A DNA stretch of 64,000 bases from Hippophae tibetana (GCA_037013495.1 CM072809.1:8689001-8753000); one strand, 5' to 3'; shown: positions 48,585 to 61,375, counted from the stretch's first letter. Program-made: numbers and translations. Notes: generated by a model not told the origin, from the letters alone.

Positions 48585-50350
48585 CCAAGAAATTGTAATA
48601 CTCCCAGGCCCAAATGCATGCCTATGTACTATAAGTTAATGCTTGAAACAGAAATCACTCTTGCCAGTAGATATGTACTCCTTTCCCATCTCCATATTAG
48701 GAAAGGATCCCGAGAATATCAAGATTGTTTTTCTTAAGTTCATTTCTAGTTTGTAGCCTAAGGAAGAAAGTTCTTGAGCATGTTTTTTTTAAGATTTGCA
48801 GAAAGTTTAGAGATCTCTTCCTCTACTTGCTTTTTCCTAGCTTTCTGCTCATGAGTCTTGCCACCTTTCACAGCTGCTTTCTTCAATTCAATTTTGTTGT
48901 TCTGCAGCTGCGATATTTCTCTCCTGCAGCATGCTCAAAATTGGTTAGGGATGAGACAAAAACTTGTCGACAAAGGTTCAAAGCTTAAGGACGAAAAACA
49001 TAATAAATCCAGTAATGCAACATATATCCACTTTTTTCTTCCAATACAAGTAAAGCTTGAGTAAAACGGATGAACTTGCCTATGCCTCGAAAGCATTTCA
49101 TCTCAACTAGAGAATAATAATTTGGAACCTCCTAACTTATTGAATAAAAACTAGAAATCAAGGATGTTTGAGTAGAAACATCAAATGATGTATGGAAAAA
49201 GCTTTGAAAACTCTAGTCAAACAGAGAACTAGAAGAGTTAAATACTCATAAACATATTGCCAACAAACAATCTGTTTAGCAGTACATGTAATGGTTCCAC
49301 TTAATAAGCAATCAAGGTTTGAAATGTAAGAAAATCGCTTTGACATATAAACAAGGTATTTTCAGTGAATTTGATAAATCCACAGAATAAAACCAAAGTA
49401 AAAACTCCTAAAACCTCAACAATTCAAGATTCTCAAGAGTCACCACAATAAACAGACCTTATTTTATGGTCTGAAGTTTGCTTGACCTAATTTCTACTGG
49501 TCATTCGCAGTAAAACAAAAATAAGGAACTAAAACACTAAAGTCACCATTCAAAACACCCAAACCCAGCTAACCTTATTCTAGCTCCATAGTGACGTCTT
49601 AATAATACAATATTTAAGCAAAGATCAAAGAAAACCAGCACAAAAATCCAGCTACCCCCACACCACTACCCACAAAAAAAAAAAAAAAAAAAAAAGAAAA
49701 CCACCCCACAAATGAAAGCATATTAACATGTAAAAGGGGCATTGCAAGAGAAGCAATCTGCAAATCCAAATCCCTTCATTATAATTTCCTAATAGCATAA
49801 ATAGATTTCACATCTACCCGGAACATAAAACACAAACCATTGATTAATCTCAATCACAAGAGAAGAAAGGATACATGAACAATTATATGCTATTAACAAT
49901 TCTGTATTGTCCAATAATTTCTCCTTTTCATCCTAGTTTTTCATAATAAGATATTATGTATCTAACTTTGCTTCAAACTTTGAAGACCTATATATAATTG
50001 CAGCAGTGGCAGCTTAACAAATACTGGGCATTTCATTCAGTTACTCTTTTTTTTTCCAGACAAAATAAACAAATCAAATAAATAATGGGTCAATTCCTGA
50101 TTCTCTCTCTAACTTTTTTTCTCCCTAACTTCAGAAAATACTAAAATAAAAACTCACCAGAAACTCAGATGAATTAGTAGTAACCGTTGAGCAATGGTTT
50201 CGGATTAATGGTTATGTCGGAGACAAATGAAAATATTAGGAGCATTCAGCAATCGGTCACTGTTTGGAGAGGATTGGCTCAGCCGGTCAGGTCATATTGG
50301 CTCGCTCAATAGATCAAATCTCCGGTAGAGCGTAGACGGCTAAGGCATTG
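48585..50350 (-). pseudogene. OTU5: OTU5-type deubiquitinase pseudogene, catalytic domain missing
   Basis: On the minus strand, 48941 to about 48770 encodes the N-terminal coiled coil typical of plant OTU5 and animal OTUD6 proteins: [16 protein letters not shown], then [15 protein letters not shown], then [14 protein letters not shown]. It then passes directly into the far C-terminal segment ILIFSGSFPNMEMGKEY, so the central OTU domain with its Asp, Cys and His catalytic residues is absent. After that come an in-frame TAA, HRHAFGPG and a shifted EYYN, matching the family C-terminus out of frame. A frame change also precedes EISQL. A 5' exon with a good donor (CTG|GTGAGT at 50161) remains near 50162-50350, and the sequence between looks like intron. 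Arabidopsis OTU5 (At3g62940, from memory) sits between the same glutaredoxins. Confidence 0.82.
49674..49695. repeat. Poly(A) tract
   Basis: 22 A residues on the plus strand inside the presumed first intron of the OTU pseudogene. Confidence 0.9.
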
Positions 50351-51982
50351 TTTGTTTCTCTTGACAACAACAGGTATGGGTTGACGCCGGCTGGGTTGGG
50401 TTAGTGTATTTTTTGTGCCAACTCGGAATACTCGGGTTGATATATATTCATAGGCCCAAACCGATAAAGAATTTGGGTTGAAATAAAGCCCACCATTCCA
50501 CGACAATTCGGGATGGATTGGGTCGATAAATCAGCCCATTAGTTTATTATATAGTAGAGTGATATTTTGGTTATATTTCACAAATTTTTCTTTGAGCACC
50601 CATCTGGCCATCTCTAATAATTTTAGTATTTAAAGACTTTATGGTATGTAATTAAAATTGGCTTATGTTATAACGAGTAAATTTTTGGATACATGCCAAA
50701 CTTGTTTTTTGAGAAGATAACATTTATAGCTTTTCTTAAAAAATTTATAACAATAAAAACAAAAACTTTTATATGTAACTTTTATTATAAAGAAAAACCA
50801 ATCCAAAAATTTCAATTTAGTTTCTTTTAAATTAAATTCTTACTATTTAGATATTTAGATCTGTTTAATATTGAATTCAATCTAATTGAATATCGTTTCA
50901 TAATATTCATATTTTATTTTTGTTGTTATAAATTTTAAAAAATTTCATTTTATGGAATTAAAAAAAATTCTAAGTTGATACCCAAACATGAAAAGGAGTT
51001 TATTTTATAGTGATATAGTTACATCGATCATATATTATAAAGTAGTATAGATTTTTTGTTATTTTGAGCTTAGTATTTAATTTAAGGATAAAGTATTATA
51101 TGGATTAGGCTTAACCTTTCAACTTAGTTGATACGTAGAACTTGTCTATTCAATTGTTAATTTATATTAAAATATATATATATATTAGAATAAAAATTAG
51201 ATTTTTAAAATATTTTAATATGTAACATATCATCTTTCTTGATAAATGCATCTTCCTCGTGTATTGTAAAATTGAGGACCTTGCTCTTTCAATTTCTCTA
51301 GCTTGAACATCAGTTTTATGCCAGCTAAAAAATTTAGCAAGAAAATAGTTATAGATCATTGTTGATTGTTGTTATTAAAGATTGAGAAGATTAATATAGT
51401 TTATATGTACCAATAAAAACATTAAGTTTTCAAAAATTGCCTAAATTGAGATAGAGGTTCTTTCTAGAGCAACAATTATATCGTGTCTAAATGTCTATTA
51501 CTATACAAAGTGAGTTTGATTGAAATACTTCTAGTAGTAGGCATGAATTCAATTTGTTTGTACTTGATTTCAAGCATTAGGTTTTGTAGATCTCTGAATT
51601 CTACTGTTTTTCTGTACATTGAAAAAAAAATTGCCACTTGCTTTTTTCCTTCTTCATAACCACGACAATAAACATAATTTTTATTACTATCAAAAGATGT
51701 ATAAATAGAAATACCAGAACTAGAGATAAGTAGGGACAAGTTCTCCAAATCAGAACAACCATTGATTGTTCTTATTTTATCATTGTAATTTCTATTGTAG
51801 CTTGTTAATGGGTATTTCTATTTGTGTTGTAACTGGTAGTTCACATGTTGCTTATAATATTGTACTACTATAATCAATTATATGCAAATGTCCAACGTCA
51901 AATGTGAGTTTATTTCTGAACAATTTTTATGGTCACTCGTCTGGTTTCATGAAATTAAACTCTTTAATTTATTTACATAAAA
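50351..51982. other. Intergenic, nothing recognised
   Basis: AT-rich DNA. Frames such as minus strand 51162-51359 and 51476-51748 have no recognised domain. Confidence 0.5.
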
Positions 51983-52306
51983 AGAATTGTTAAGTATTCT
52001 TATTCCACATCGACTAAGAATAAAATAGTAAATCTACTTATAAATTTGGACAATCCTTAACTTAATGAAATCTTGTTAGATTGAGTTAAATCTGAGTTTC
52101 TAACATGGTATCAAAGCTGAACTTAGTCTCTATGTGTTTGGATCTAATTGGGTTCAATCATAATCTTACCGTGGTGCTAATGTCCACATTTATTCGCCGT
52201 ATGGAAGGAGACTGTTAAATATCTTTGTCCTAAATCGACTAGTAACAAACTCTTAACTTAATGAGATGTTATTAGATTGAGTTAGACCTGAATTTTTGAC
52301 GAGAAT
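51983..52306 (+). mobile_element. TRIM (miniature LTR retrotransposon), copy 1
   Basis: Terminal repeats at 51988-52105 and 52213-52301 begin tgttaa.tat and end in related sequence. The left repeat is followed directly by tggtatcaaagc (52106-52117), the initiator Met-tRNA primer-binding site. The right one is preceded by the purine-rich ggaaggagac. The 5-bp target duplication AGAAT is exact (51983-51987 and 52302-52306). The element is 314 bp with no coding capacity, which defines a TRIM. The right repeat lacks about 29 bases. Confidence 0.85.
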
Positions 52307-52341
52307 AATAAGTAAAACACATTCATCCCACTTCCAATTTC

Positions 52342-52742
52342 AAGTCCATGTGCTCCACCAATAACAATGATGACAAAACCTTATCCTACAAAGGCACACT
52401 CGTTCACAAGCTCTTTCCCGCTCAGTTTTTCGTCGCCGGTTGTCAAGGTGATAAGCCCGACGACGTCCGACGACCCTAATGTTTGCCTCGCAATATTGAG
52501 ACTGTCGATTCTAATGTTTTCTCTCGCGATCATTCTAGATCTGGATTGATTTCCCTTTGTCTTTATGAAAATGATGATGATGATGAAATTAAGTTCGACC
52601 AAGATTACAGAAATGTCGAGTTTTTGAATACCACTGATCCTGGTCCTTGTCCTCAGTTAGACTACAAGAACATTGTGTTTGGTACCGTACTTGAAAGTTT
52701 AGATATGATGAGGGCGTAGCAGAAATACCCACATATATGCTA
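52342..52742 (+). pseudogene. Cyclophilin-type peptidyl-prolyl isomerase pseudogene (CYP28/CYP26-2-like)
   Basis: Frame pieces encode a plastid-type cyclophilin fragment: MCSTNN to LVHKLFPAQFFVAGCQGD, then RNIETVDSNVFS, GLISLCLYENDDDDEIK, NVEFLNTTDPGPCPQLD and NIVFGTVLESLD. A stop and frameshift near 52478, another stop at 52717-52719 and a further frame change before AEIPTY disable it. No intron interrupts the homology, so a retrocopied or captured fragment is likely. N- and C-terminal parts of the family are missing. It lies between two TRIM copies. Confidence 0.7.
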
Positions 52743-53335
52743 ATGCTTCTCCAACGATTGTTACCGAATCACCTTCCAATTTAGACTTGATTTAGAAAAG
52801 CATTGTTTTGAAATATGTGCCGTACGTTAGTCTTTATTAATATGATATTATCTAATGTTATTAGATTTTGGATTTGTTTTTGTTATAATTATGTTCGGTT
52901 TTTGAATTTTTATGGCACGGTTTTGAGTCTATGGTGTGTGATGGGTTTTTTGTTTTCAATTTCGTTTCTTGTCTTGGTGAAAAGCTAGCGTTTTTTGGTT
53001 TTCGTTTTCTTTTATTTAATCGTGTTTTTCCGCCCGTTTGTTTTGGTGCAGTATCATTGTTTTTGGAAATTTTATTTTTTAGTACTATGAATAACGTTGG
53101 TAGTTATTACAAATACTTCTTCTTTAAACAATGTTTCATATGATTCTATGAGCTAGTACATTAACATATAGGTCATTGGTTATTGAAGATGGATCCATTA
53201 GTTTTTTTAGTTTCTGACTTTATTTTGAAAAAATAAGGCTGTATTGTTTATTTTTAATTTTAATGAATTTTTTTATTGAAAAAAAATGTAGTTCCAAAAT
53301 AAAATGTTTGACAATAATTAATAGTTTTAAAATAC
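52743..53335. other. Spacer between the cyclophilin pseudogene and TRIM copy 2
   Basis: T-rich sequence without a recognised gene. The frame at 52931-53143 is Phe/Leu-rich and matches no family I know. Confidence 0.45.
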
Positions 53336-53678
53336 TATTAAATTTTCTTCAATCTTATATCGGCTGAAAGTTTGACAATAATGTTGTTTATAAACTTGAA
53401 TAATTCTTAATTTTAAGAGATTTTATTAAATTAAGTTAAATCTGTGTTTCTAACATGATATCAAAACTCTAATCTTAGTCTTTATGTGTTTTATGTGCTT
53501 GAATTTTAAGTTTTAACACAATTTCATTGTAACACTTAGCTAACTATGTCCGGTGTATGAATAAGACTGTTATGTATCTTTATCTCGTATCGATTAGAAA
53601 AAAATAATAATTTATAAATCTAAATAACTTTTAATTTAATTAGATCTTATTAAATTGAATTATATCTGAATTTTTAAT
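53336..53678 (+). mobile_element. TRIM copy 2, diverged
   Basis: Same layout as the copy at 51988: a left repeat at about 53336-53455, the primer-binding remnant tgatatcaaaac at 53456-53467, a short internal region and a right repeat from tgttatgtatctttat (53568) to about 53678. It shares the ttagattgagttaaatctg-like block with copy 1. It is clearly older. Target duplication was not identified. Confidence 0.7.
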
Positions 53679-55700
53679 AAATAATTAAATAAACATGTTT
53701 ATACTTTATTATTATTTTTCTTAATGATTGATTAACGTGAGCAGATTGTAACTCAAGCGAATACTTACTACCATTTGTGAAGTTCTATCTAAAAAAAAAT
53801 TGATTTTAAGTGTTATCTTTGTGACCACCTTTTCTTGCTGGTATTCAACTAGGTACTAGTACCACACAACAAGCACGTTGCATATATTCTTAAAATTTAA
53901 TATTAGGAATCTTTTGCACATTTGAGTGATCATGCAGAGAATATATAAATAGATGCATAGGGTTGCGAACATGATATGATAGGGTCGGGATTCTTTCATC
54001 TTTTTCTATTCATAATTTAAAATTTATCTTCTATTTATATTTAAAATTTTATAAAAATATATTAGTTATTTTAGTGAAAATCGAGGACTTCAAATAACAA
54101 TCTACATCTAAATAATTTTAAAATATTATTTTTTATTTTTATTATAAAGAAAAATTATAAAAAAATAAGTCTATAATAAATATCTTGTGATAAAAAATAA
54201 TTTTTTTTGAGTTAATGAATAATAAAATAATAAACAATATTTATAAGAAAAAGAGAAAAATAAAATATATGTAACAATAAATAGATATCATTTTATTTTA
54301 TATTAAACATGTAGTTTGAAATGATAATAATAAATTATAGAATAATTATAAGATTTTAAAATTTAAATAAATAATATAAATAATTTTTATAAAATAAAAA
54401 TATAACTTGAAGATAAACTATAAAATATTTAATGTATTATTTAGATTAATTTGATTTTATAACTAATTATATTTATAAAAAAATAATTTTTATATATCTA
54501 TTAAAACATTATATAATATAAATAAACAAGATGAAAATATATTCTTCATTTTTATCCGAACTTATATTATAAAATTATAAAATCGAATAGTTACGTTTGA
54601 TGATCTGATCAACATTCATTCGGTGAATGTAAAGCTAGAGGGAAATCACCACACGACCTAAATAATTAACAAATTAAAGAAAAATAGAGATATAAAACAA
54701 ATTTTAATTTAGATAATTAAGTCTTATTTCCTTTTTTGGGTCTCGAATATGTCACATAAAACTGATTTATGTAATTAATAATTTAAAGTAGATTCAATAT
54801 TTAGCTCCGCTACGTAAGTTTCATGTTGATCTTCTTATTTATTTGTTCTACTTATCATTAAAAAATAACTTAGAGAAATAATTTTAGGAAATGATTTTGA
54901 CCTATAAATAAATATTTTTATTTTATTTTATAAATCATTCATTAATTTAAGTTTTTCGATGATAAATATATTTATATAAAATCAGTGTTTATTTAACTTA
55001 ATAGAAATTGCATAACAAATGCCAACTCTGCACAGATGATGATTCATTTCTCCAATACTTTTATGACTTTTCAAATGGAGGCATATAAAAGTTAGCTTCC
55101 TTCGGTTTGGATTGGAATAATATATACTGTTGTTTAATTTATGATAAGGTCTAAATCTTCGTCTCCTAATTATTTCCACATAAGCAAATATAATAATATA
55201 TAGTATTCTTGAAGCTTCCCTCGCCGAAAGTGTTATTGGTTTTTAAATTTCATTTTTAATAAAATTAAAATTGATTCTTATTCCAACATAGTTTTTTGAT
55301 CGTACGGACATTTTAGGTGATTTGAATTATCATTACAAAGTATGATGCTGCAAATAAACAAATTGTTTTTTTCTTCTATCACATTGATAGAGAGAAGAGT
55401 CACCATTCTATATTATCATATGTTACCTGTATTTTTTTTTAATAAAAATTAGTAAATTTTTGACTACGTGTATGAATGTCTAACGTAATAAATTTTTTTA
55501 ATTTATATTAAATTAGAATGATTGAGTATCTACACGTATATTTAAATACAATTAATGATAAAAAAGAAAATTCTCTTATCCAAATATGTAAAAGAATCTT
55601 CTTCTATTCTTTTTTTAATCCATTAGACGATGCATGTTCCTCAATTTGTTTTTCCCATTTTTCTAGATTATTCAAAGCAATATACTTCCCTTATCGGCCC
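53679..55700. other. AT-rich intergenic, nothing recognised
   Basis: No gene or paired repeat found upstream of the third glutaredoxin. Confidence 0.5.
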
Positions 55701-55710
55701 TATATAAATA
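55701..55710 (+). promoter_or_regulatory. TATA box of the third glutaredoxin gene
   Basis: TATATAAATA about 170 bases before the ATG at 55879. Confidence 0.6.
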
Positions 55711-55878
55711 GGATGATACAATCCCATTCAAATCAAGTCATTAACACAAACATAAGTCTTTCTATACACTCAAGAGTCTAATTTTTCTTATATATAGGCA
55801 TATATATATAATATTAGTTGTTGCATTGTTCTAAACTAAACTCCTTTGTGAAAAAAAGAAGTAAAAAGTTTGATTGAA

Positions 55879-56187
55879 ATGGATAAGCTGAGAGAATTGG
55901 CAACAGAGAAGGCTGCTGTGATCTTTACCAAGAGCTCATGTTGTATATGCCATAGTGTTGAGTCACTTTTCAGGCAGCTTGGGGCTAGCCCCGGAATTCA
56001 TGAGCTTGACCGTAATACGAATGGAAAGGAGATAGAAAGAGCTTTAAAGGAGTTGGGTTGCAATCCTGTTGTTCCATCAGTGTTTATTGGAGGTAAACTT
56101 GTTGGTTCATCAAAAGATATCATATCCCTTCATGTTGATGGCTCTCTCAAACAGTTGCTCAAAGATGCTAAAGCTATTTGGCTATAG
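55879..56187 (+). CDS. CC-type glutaredoxin, GRXC11/C12-like (active site CCIC)
   Basis: Class III plant glutaredoxin, 102 aa, intronless. The start is the ATG of MDKLREL; the in-frame TTG nine bases upstream is not needed. The motif CCIC lies at about residues 21-24, followed by HSVESLF, GIHELD, VVPSVFIGGKLVGS and SLHVDGSLKQLL. The C-terminus AKAIWL is the ALWL-type motif used for TGA-factor binding, so all signature elements are present. Arabidopsis At2g47870 and At3g62950 are the remembered counterparts and lie in the same gene order. Likely role: redox or co-repressor control of TGA bZIP targets in nucleus and cytosol. Confidence 0.93.
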   Translation: MDKLRELATEKAAVIFTKSSCCICHSVESLFRQLGASPGIHELDRNTNGKEIERALKELGCNPVVPSVFIGGKLVGSSKDIISLHVDGSLKQLLKDAKAIWL

Positions 56188-56819
56188 TTTATAACTCTCT
56201 CTCTGTCTCTTTATAAATATATACATATAATGCTCCAATATATACTATCTTTTGGAAAATAGTTGTATTGGAAGCTTTCCTGTCGATTTTCTTGCATCAG
56301 TAAATCAAATGAAATCCGACTTTATATATGGGAAGGGAAAAAAAAGTAGTCTCTTTATAGAATTACATGATTGGTTTAAAATGTCTCATTGAAATTTATG
56401 AAAATGCATAACAAAGTATTGCAGAGAATATTTATTTAATGGGTTAACTTTGCTGACAATGCAAAATTTAAATTCAACAACAATTTAATTCATTAAGTTA
56501 TATATATAAATCATGCATATTGATTAACTGATTTCATTTCTAACTCCTAAAAATTGAAAGATTAACTTTTTCAAACTTTTGAAATATATAAACTAATGTT
56601 TACCGTAAATTATTATATTTACCATCAAACTTTGGTTATTTGTATAAGAATATAAAAAAAAAATCAAATTATTATAAAAATAAAACTATACTTCACTTAA
56701 ACGTGACAAATATAACACTTCTATTATGTTTAAGGATGAATATCATAAAGTGCATGCATGTGAGTACTATTGGTTAACTTTGTAAACTACTACCAAATTT
56801 TAAGTACCACTGAATTTCA
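56188..56819. other. 3' UTR and AT-rich intergenic DNA
   Basis: Contains a short pyrimidine (CT) run just after the stop codon. No gene seen. Confidence 0.5.
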
Positions 56820-58210
56820 TTTAAGTGTAAAAAATATAGCACTCATGTAGAAGAGTGACCGAATTTCATGCTTTCATTACACTTTGTTTTACATGATAAA
56901 TAATAGGATGTACAAAAGATAGTTTGGGATTAAATAATGATCAATAAACATACTCTTCAATCACCAAACAATCCCAAAACAATTTGCTGAAATCCCAACA
57001 AGGAGTTATAAAATCTAAAGCTAGAAAGTTAGTTGCATTTGAAGCTGAAAGTTGTAATCACAACTTCATTAGAACCCAGTAAATTACAATTTGGTTTTGC
57101 TCAAGCTAGTATTACCGGTAGGATTCCATGGAGGCAGCTACCACTTCCGTAAAAAAGTGAATGAATTTCGTGTTTTTATTACTCTTTCTTTTACATGATA
57201 AATGATATAAAATTACTTAAGATAGTTATGCAAATCTTATAAATCTTCATTGGAATTTATCCTTCCGTACACTACCTACCATTATAACGTAAAAGAGAAT
57301 AATCAAAGCATTCAATCAAATTCTCCTAAAATTTGAAGTTTGTGAGAAGTGATCAATCTTATTTGAACATACGGATCAATGTGTAATCCGATCTATCTAA
57401 GAGCCTAAGCCATTAGATGGATCATCCCAAGAGAATTTGTCTATGTTCATGCCTAAAACGATACTAGTAGTGCGAGTATGCTTACACACAAGACCTTTAA
57501 TGTTGAAAGACCGACCTCTAAATCGAGTTATGGTGTGATCGACTTCAAGCTTTAAATATGTTTTATTTTACTTTTATATTATTCTGACATGCTATAATGC
57601 GTATTCCCTTTATAATCGATACGTATACATGTAATGTTCAATATATACATAAATTCTATAATATTTTCTAACTTATCTCTAATTTCTCTTTCTACACATT
57701 AGACAAATCCCAACAAACCTAACAATTTACTTATATTCTTTAACAATTTTCTTACCTTTTTACAAGGCTTGTCAAACTGAAATTTTTTAATTGATATTAA
57801 AAGTTGTCACATGATTTGATCTCAAAATCTTGTTATTCTATACTATGTAAAGTTTCAAGCATCAATTTTTTAAAAAGTTAAAGCTTGTGAGAGGTGTCTC
57901 TAACAACTTATTTGTAATTTTTAACACAATTCTATTGTAATGACATGTTCTAATAAAATTACAATTACAGTCTATCGGTATGAGTTTTTTTTGGCTAAAA
58001 CCTTTTTAACTTTATAAATTCCGATTGGGATTTCATTGAATATGTTTTGGATTGTTTAAGGATGAAAGAATGTCTATTTATCATTATTTACTCTCAAATT
58101 TTGCTTGCAACTAATATACATTAATCATTTATCATGTAAACAAAATAGTGATGAAAACATGAAATTCAATCACCCTTTCACAAATATGTTATTTTTTTAT
58201 TTAATTGGAT
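56820..58210. mobile_element. Foldback element with long inverted repeats
   Basis: The left arm (about 56853-57090) matches the right arm (about 57935-58175) in inverted orientation over roughly 240 bases. Shared blocks include gaatttcatg.tttcattac, tttacatgataaat, gaaatcccaa and attagaac. A third, direct copy of the first 50 bases is at 57155-57204. No transposase is visible. It resembles a non-autonomous DNA transposon with long terminal inverted repeats. Precise ends and target duplication were not found. Confidence 0.6.
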
Positions 58211-59272
58211 AACATAACTTCATTTATATATAGAGTTTTACTTTTAATCTCTCCTCGAGGAAAAAATATATATATTGTTTTTTTATAACGTAAAACAATA
58301 TATGTTTTTTAAGTTATAATAAAAACAATATGTATTTTTTTTCTTTTTTTAAGAAATTTAAAAATGAAACTATATGAATAAGAGAATATATTTTTCACAC
58401 TTAAGTGAAATTTGATAATATTTGTTGATATATATATATAAATATATTTAGTTATTATCTTAATAGTTTAATTTTTTTAAAATTGATAATTAATAATTTT
58501 TAATATGATATTAGAATTAAAGTTCTTATGTTTAACACTCATCAACTTCAATTATTAATTTATAAATATTTAGAAAATTATAAGGAGAAAAAAAATTTCA
58601 TATCATAAAATAAATAGAATATTCATCGTATTCAAAATGTACGATAAGATGAAAATGTATTCAATACATTTATAAACAATACCTGGGATTGGTCAGAAGT
58701 CTGGGATCTTTTTGTGCACTTTTAATTTGATTTTGAGAATCTAGAAAAGAGATTGTTCTTTTGCAAAGTTGAGCATCAATGGAATAAAGTTTCCATAATT
58801 TTGCTTTTTAATCAGTGATCAGAAATGTTCCAAAGTGAAAACTTTATCTAAATTCCAAGACAAGCATCTGTGAAATGTTCCAACCCATAAATGTAACTAA
58901 CCTATTTACATGATGATTTTAAGTTATTAATAAAAAAAAAAAAATTTAGATTAAGAATGTATAGTTTAGATTTGAGAAATAAAAAAAACAAGTAAATGAT
59001 TATACTCAGTTTCTAAGAGATTTTAAATGGCAATTAATTTTTTACTTAATCAGATTTGTGGTGCAAATTTTTTTTATGCCCATCGTGATTTTCAAAAAAT
59101 CCCAATTTTTATTTTTTAACCTTCGAATTATTGTTGATATAAATAACAAATTTGCCCATATGTAATTATTTTCTTCCAAAAAAATAGTTATATATAACAA
59201 TATTTTCATATTAACGTTAGATAATAACTATGTAAATATACATTTTTGTTTATAAATTAATGACATCCTATC
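58211..59272. other. AT-rich intergenic, nothing recognised
   Basis: No gene or repeat structure found. Confidence 0.5.
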
Positions 59273-59700
59273 GTAATAATTAGGGGTGTGTAAAAAATTC
59301 GATCAATCCGATCCGATGGTCGAATTGGATGGAAATTTTTTTCCATCCGTTAAGTGCGGATCGGATGGCGGATTTCACTACGATTCATCTGATCTAATTG
59401 AAATTAATTATATATATATATATATATTTATTTGATTTTTTAATGTTTTTTTAAGTCAAATAATTTTATTTTATGATTTATGTGAAAATTTAAATTTTTT
59501 ATTTAAAAATACAAAAAATAGAGTTAATTAAGTTTATTGATCGGATGTCATCCGAATAGTTTACGGATCGGATTGAGTGGATGTGAGAGGTGATCGGATC
59601 GATTGCGAATTAGGATGTTTCAATCCGAACGAATGGTCGGATCGGATCAGATAAGTATAAAATTAATGGTTTCAATCCGATGAACAACCCTAGTAATAAC
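59273..59700. mobile_element. hAT-like MITE
   Basis: A 412-bp sequence (59281-59692) begins TAGGGGTGTG and ends in the imperfect complement ACAACCCTA. The 8-bp flanks gtaataat (59273-59280) and gtaataac (59693-59700) match at 7 of 8 positions, as expected for hAT elements. Inside are many copies of the GATCGGAT/CCGATC motif in both orientations. No transposase is present. Confidence 0.75.
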
Positions 59701-61375
59701 TACTAAGATGCATACAAGGGTAACAATCGAGTTGTGTTTACGTGCTAAGTTCGTGTTATCTTTGTGTGTTAGGTGACACAATAAAAAAAAGTTAAATAAT
59801 CTTTTGTGAAGTAAATTATTTATAATAATAAGAAATAATATCTCCTTTAATTTATAAAATAATTAATAATATAATTTTAACATAAACGCATTTTGACAGT
59901 GTTCATGTTATATGAATATTGACACATATATGTTTATAAGTGTGCAAATCACCATTTTGAATATTACAGATACTAGTTAGAAATTGTAAATTGTTTGATG
60001 GAAAAACATGTCTTTAAAAGACAAAAAGAAAAGGCATGTTTTCCTGTGAAGCATTGTTGCTAGCATTATCATGATCATGGGAGGAGAAAGAAAAGACTTC
60101 AAACAAAAAAAATAACTTGGTTTAGTTGTATATCAACTCCTGGGAGTAGATAAAAAGTCACCACTTAACCAAAAAAGGGAGGAAATCACCTTGTTTGTGT
60201 CCAACTTAACATATTTCATAAAAAGAAATGAATTAAGCAAATTTTTTAATAAAGATTTAACTATATAGAAATTTACACATATTTACGTGAAAATAGAAAG
60301 TTAAATGGGTGCATAAAATTTATCCATACTAGTATGAAATATCAAAGAAATTTGTAATACACTATAAATATGTGATATTTTCACATAAATGTGTACAAGT
60401 TGTGTGGAAGTGAAAATAAAAAAAAAGTGAATAATAACTTGAATAATGACCAAAAAATGAAGCTAATTTAAACTAAATTATAAATATATGTATAACTCAT
60501 CCGATTCTAATTTTGCCTTAAAAAGAATGCAAGATGATAAAGTCTCTTCAAACAGAATACAATTGCAATTGCTGTGATCCTTATCTAGTTCCTCTTAGTC
60601 TTAGTAATATAACTATGGGCCTTTTTTATCCTTTCTAAAAATACACACAAAATAGTTCTACAAATAATACTCGCAACAATGTTATAATGGCCAGTAGTCA
60701 GGAAGGAATCTCCAAACTTAGAGGATTTTTTTTACATGGGACATTGACATATATGGTAGAATGGGTTTACGATGGTCCTCCATTTTTATAAAAGTGAAAA
60801 AAGTTTAAACTCTTGTTAAGTGTGAGATCAACAACTATTACTAACTTAGCATAAGATTTTCTCCAAACTTGATAACTGTAACAAACGAATCTACAGCAAC
60901 CGAAAGCCTTGTATCTCATTCGATATCTTTGTGCATATAGATTCAAATAATATGATTGTGAGAATCTCTTATAAATTGACCAGTCAAATGAGAATTTCCA
61001 CTTTTGTTATGCCTAGACTGTGAGAGTATTCTTGTTTCCATAAACTGTGCAAGTTAGAGGTTAGAAATGATAGATAGGCTGTGCACGTCTCTCACACGTC
61101 GATTCTATATCTAACTCAATCACATAACCATATCTTTCTTTCCAGCCATCTAGGAGAAGATTATAGAAAGTCCACATGCAGATCATATTATTAATCAATT
61201 ATGAATTCATCATTCTGTAATCAATACTCTAATGAGTCTGGCCAGTTGTTTAATCTATTAAAAATTATAGTAGTCTTTTTCATATAAAGTTACTTTATTA
61301 ATTTGAGCATCTAAACAAATCACATTCTTTTTTTTAATGTTATTATTCAAAAAAGAAATGCACTATGTACTATCC
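59701..61375. other. Intergenic, upstream of the fourth glutaredoxin
   Basis: AT-rich DNA without a recognised gene. Confidence 0.5.

Noticed and set aside
48725..49064. Two plus-strand frames
   Set aside because: They are antisense shadows of the OTU5 pseudogene, whose homology lies on the minus strand.
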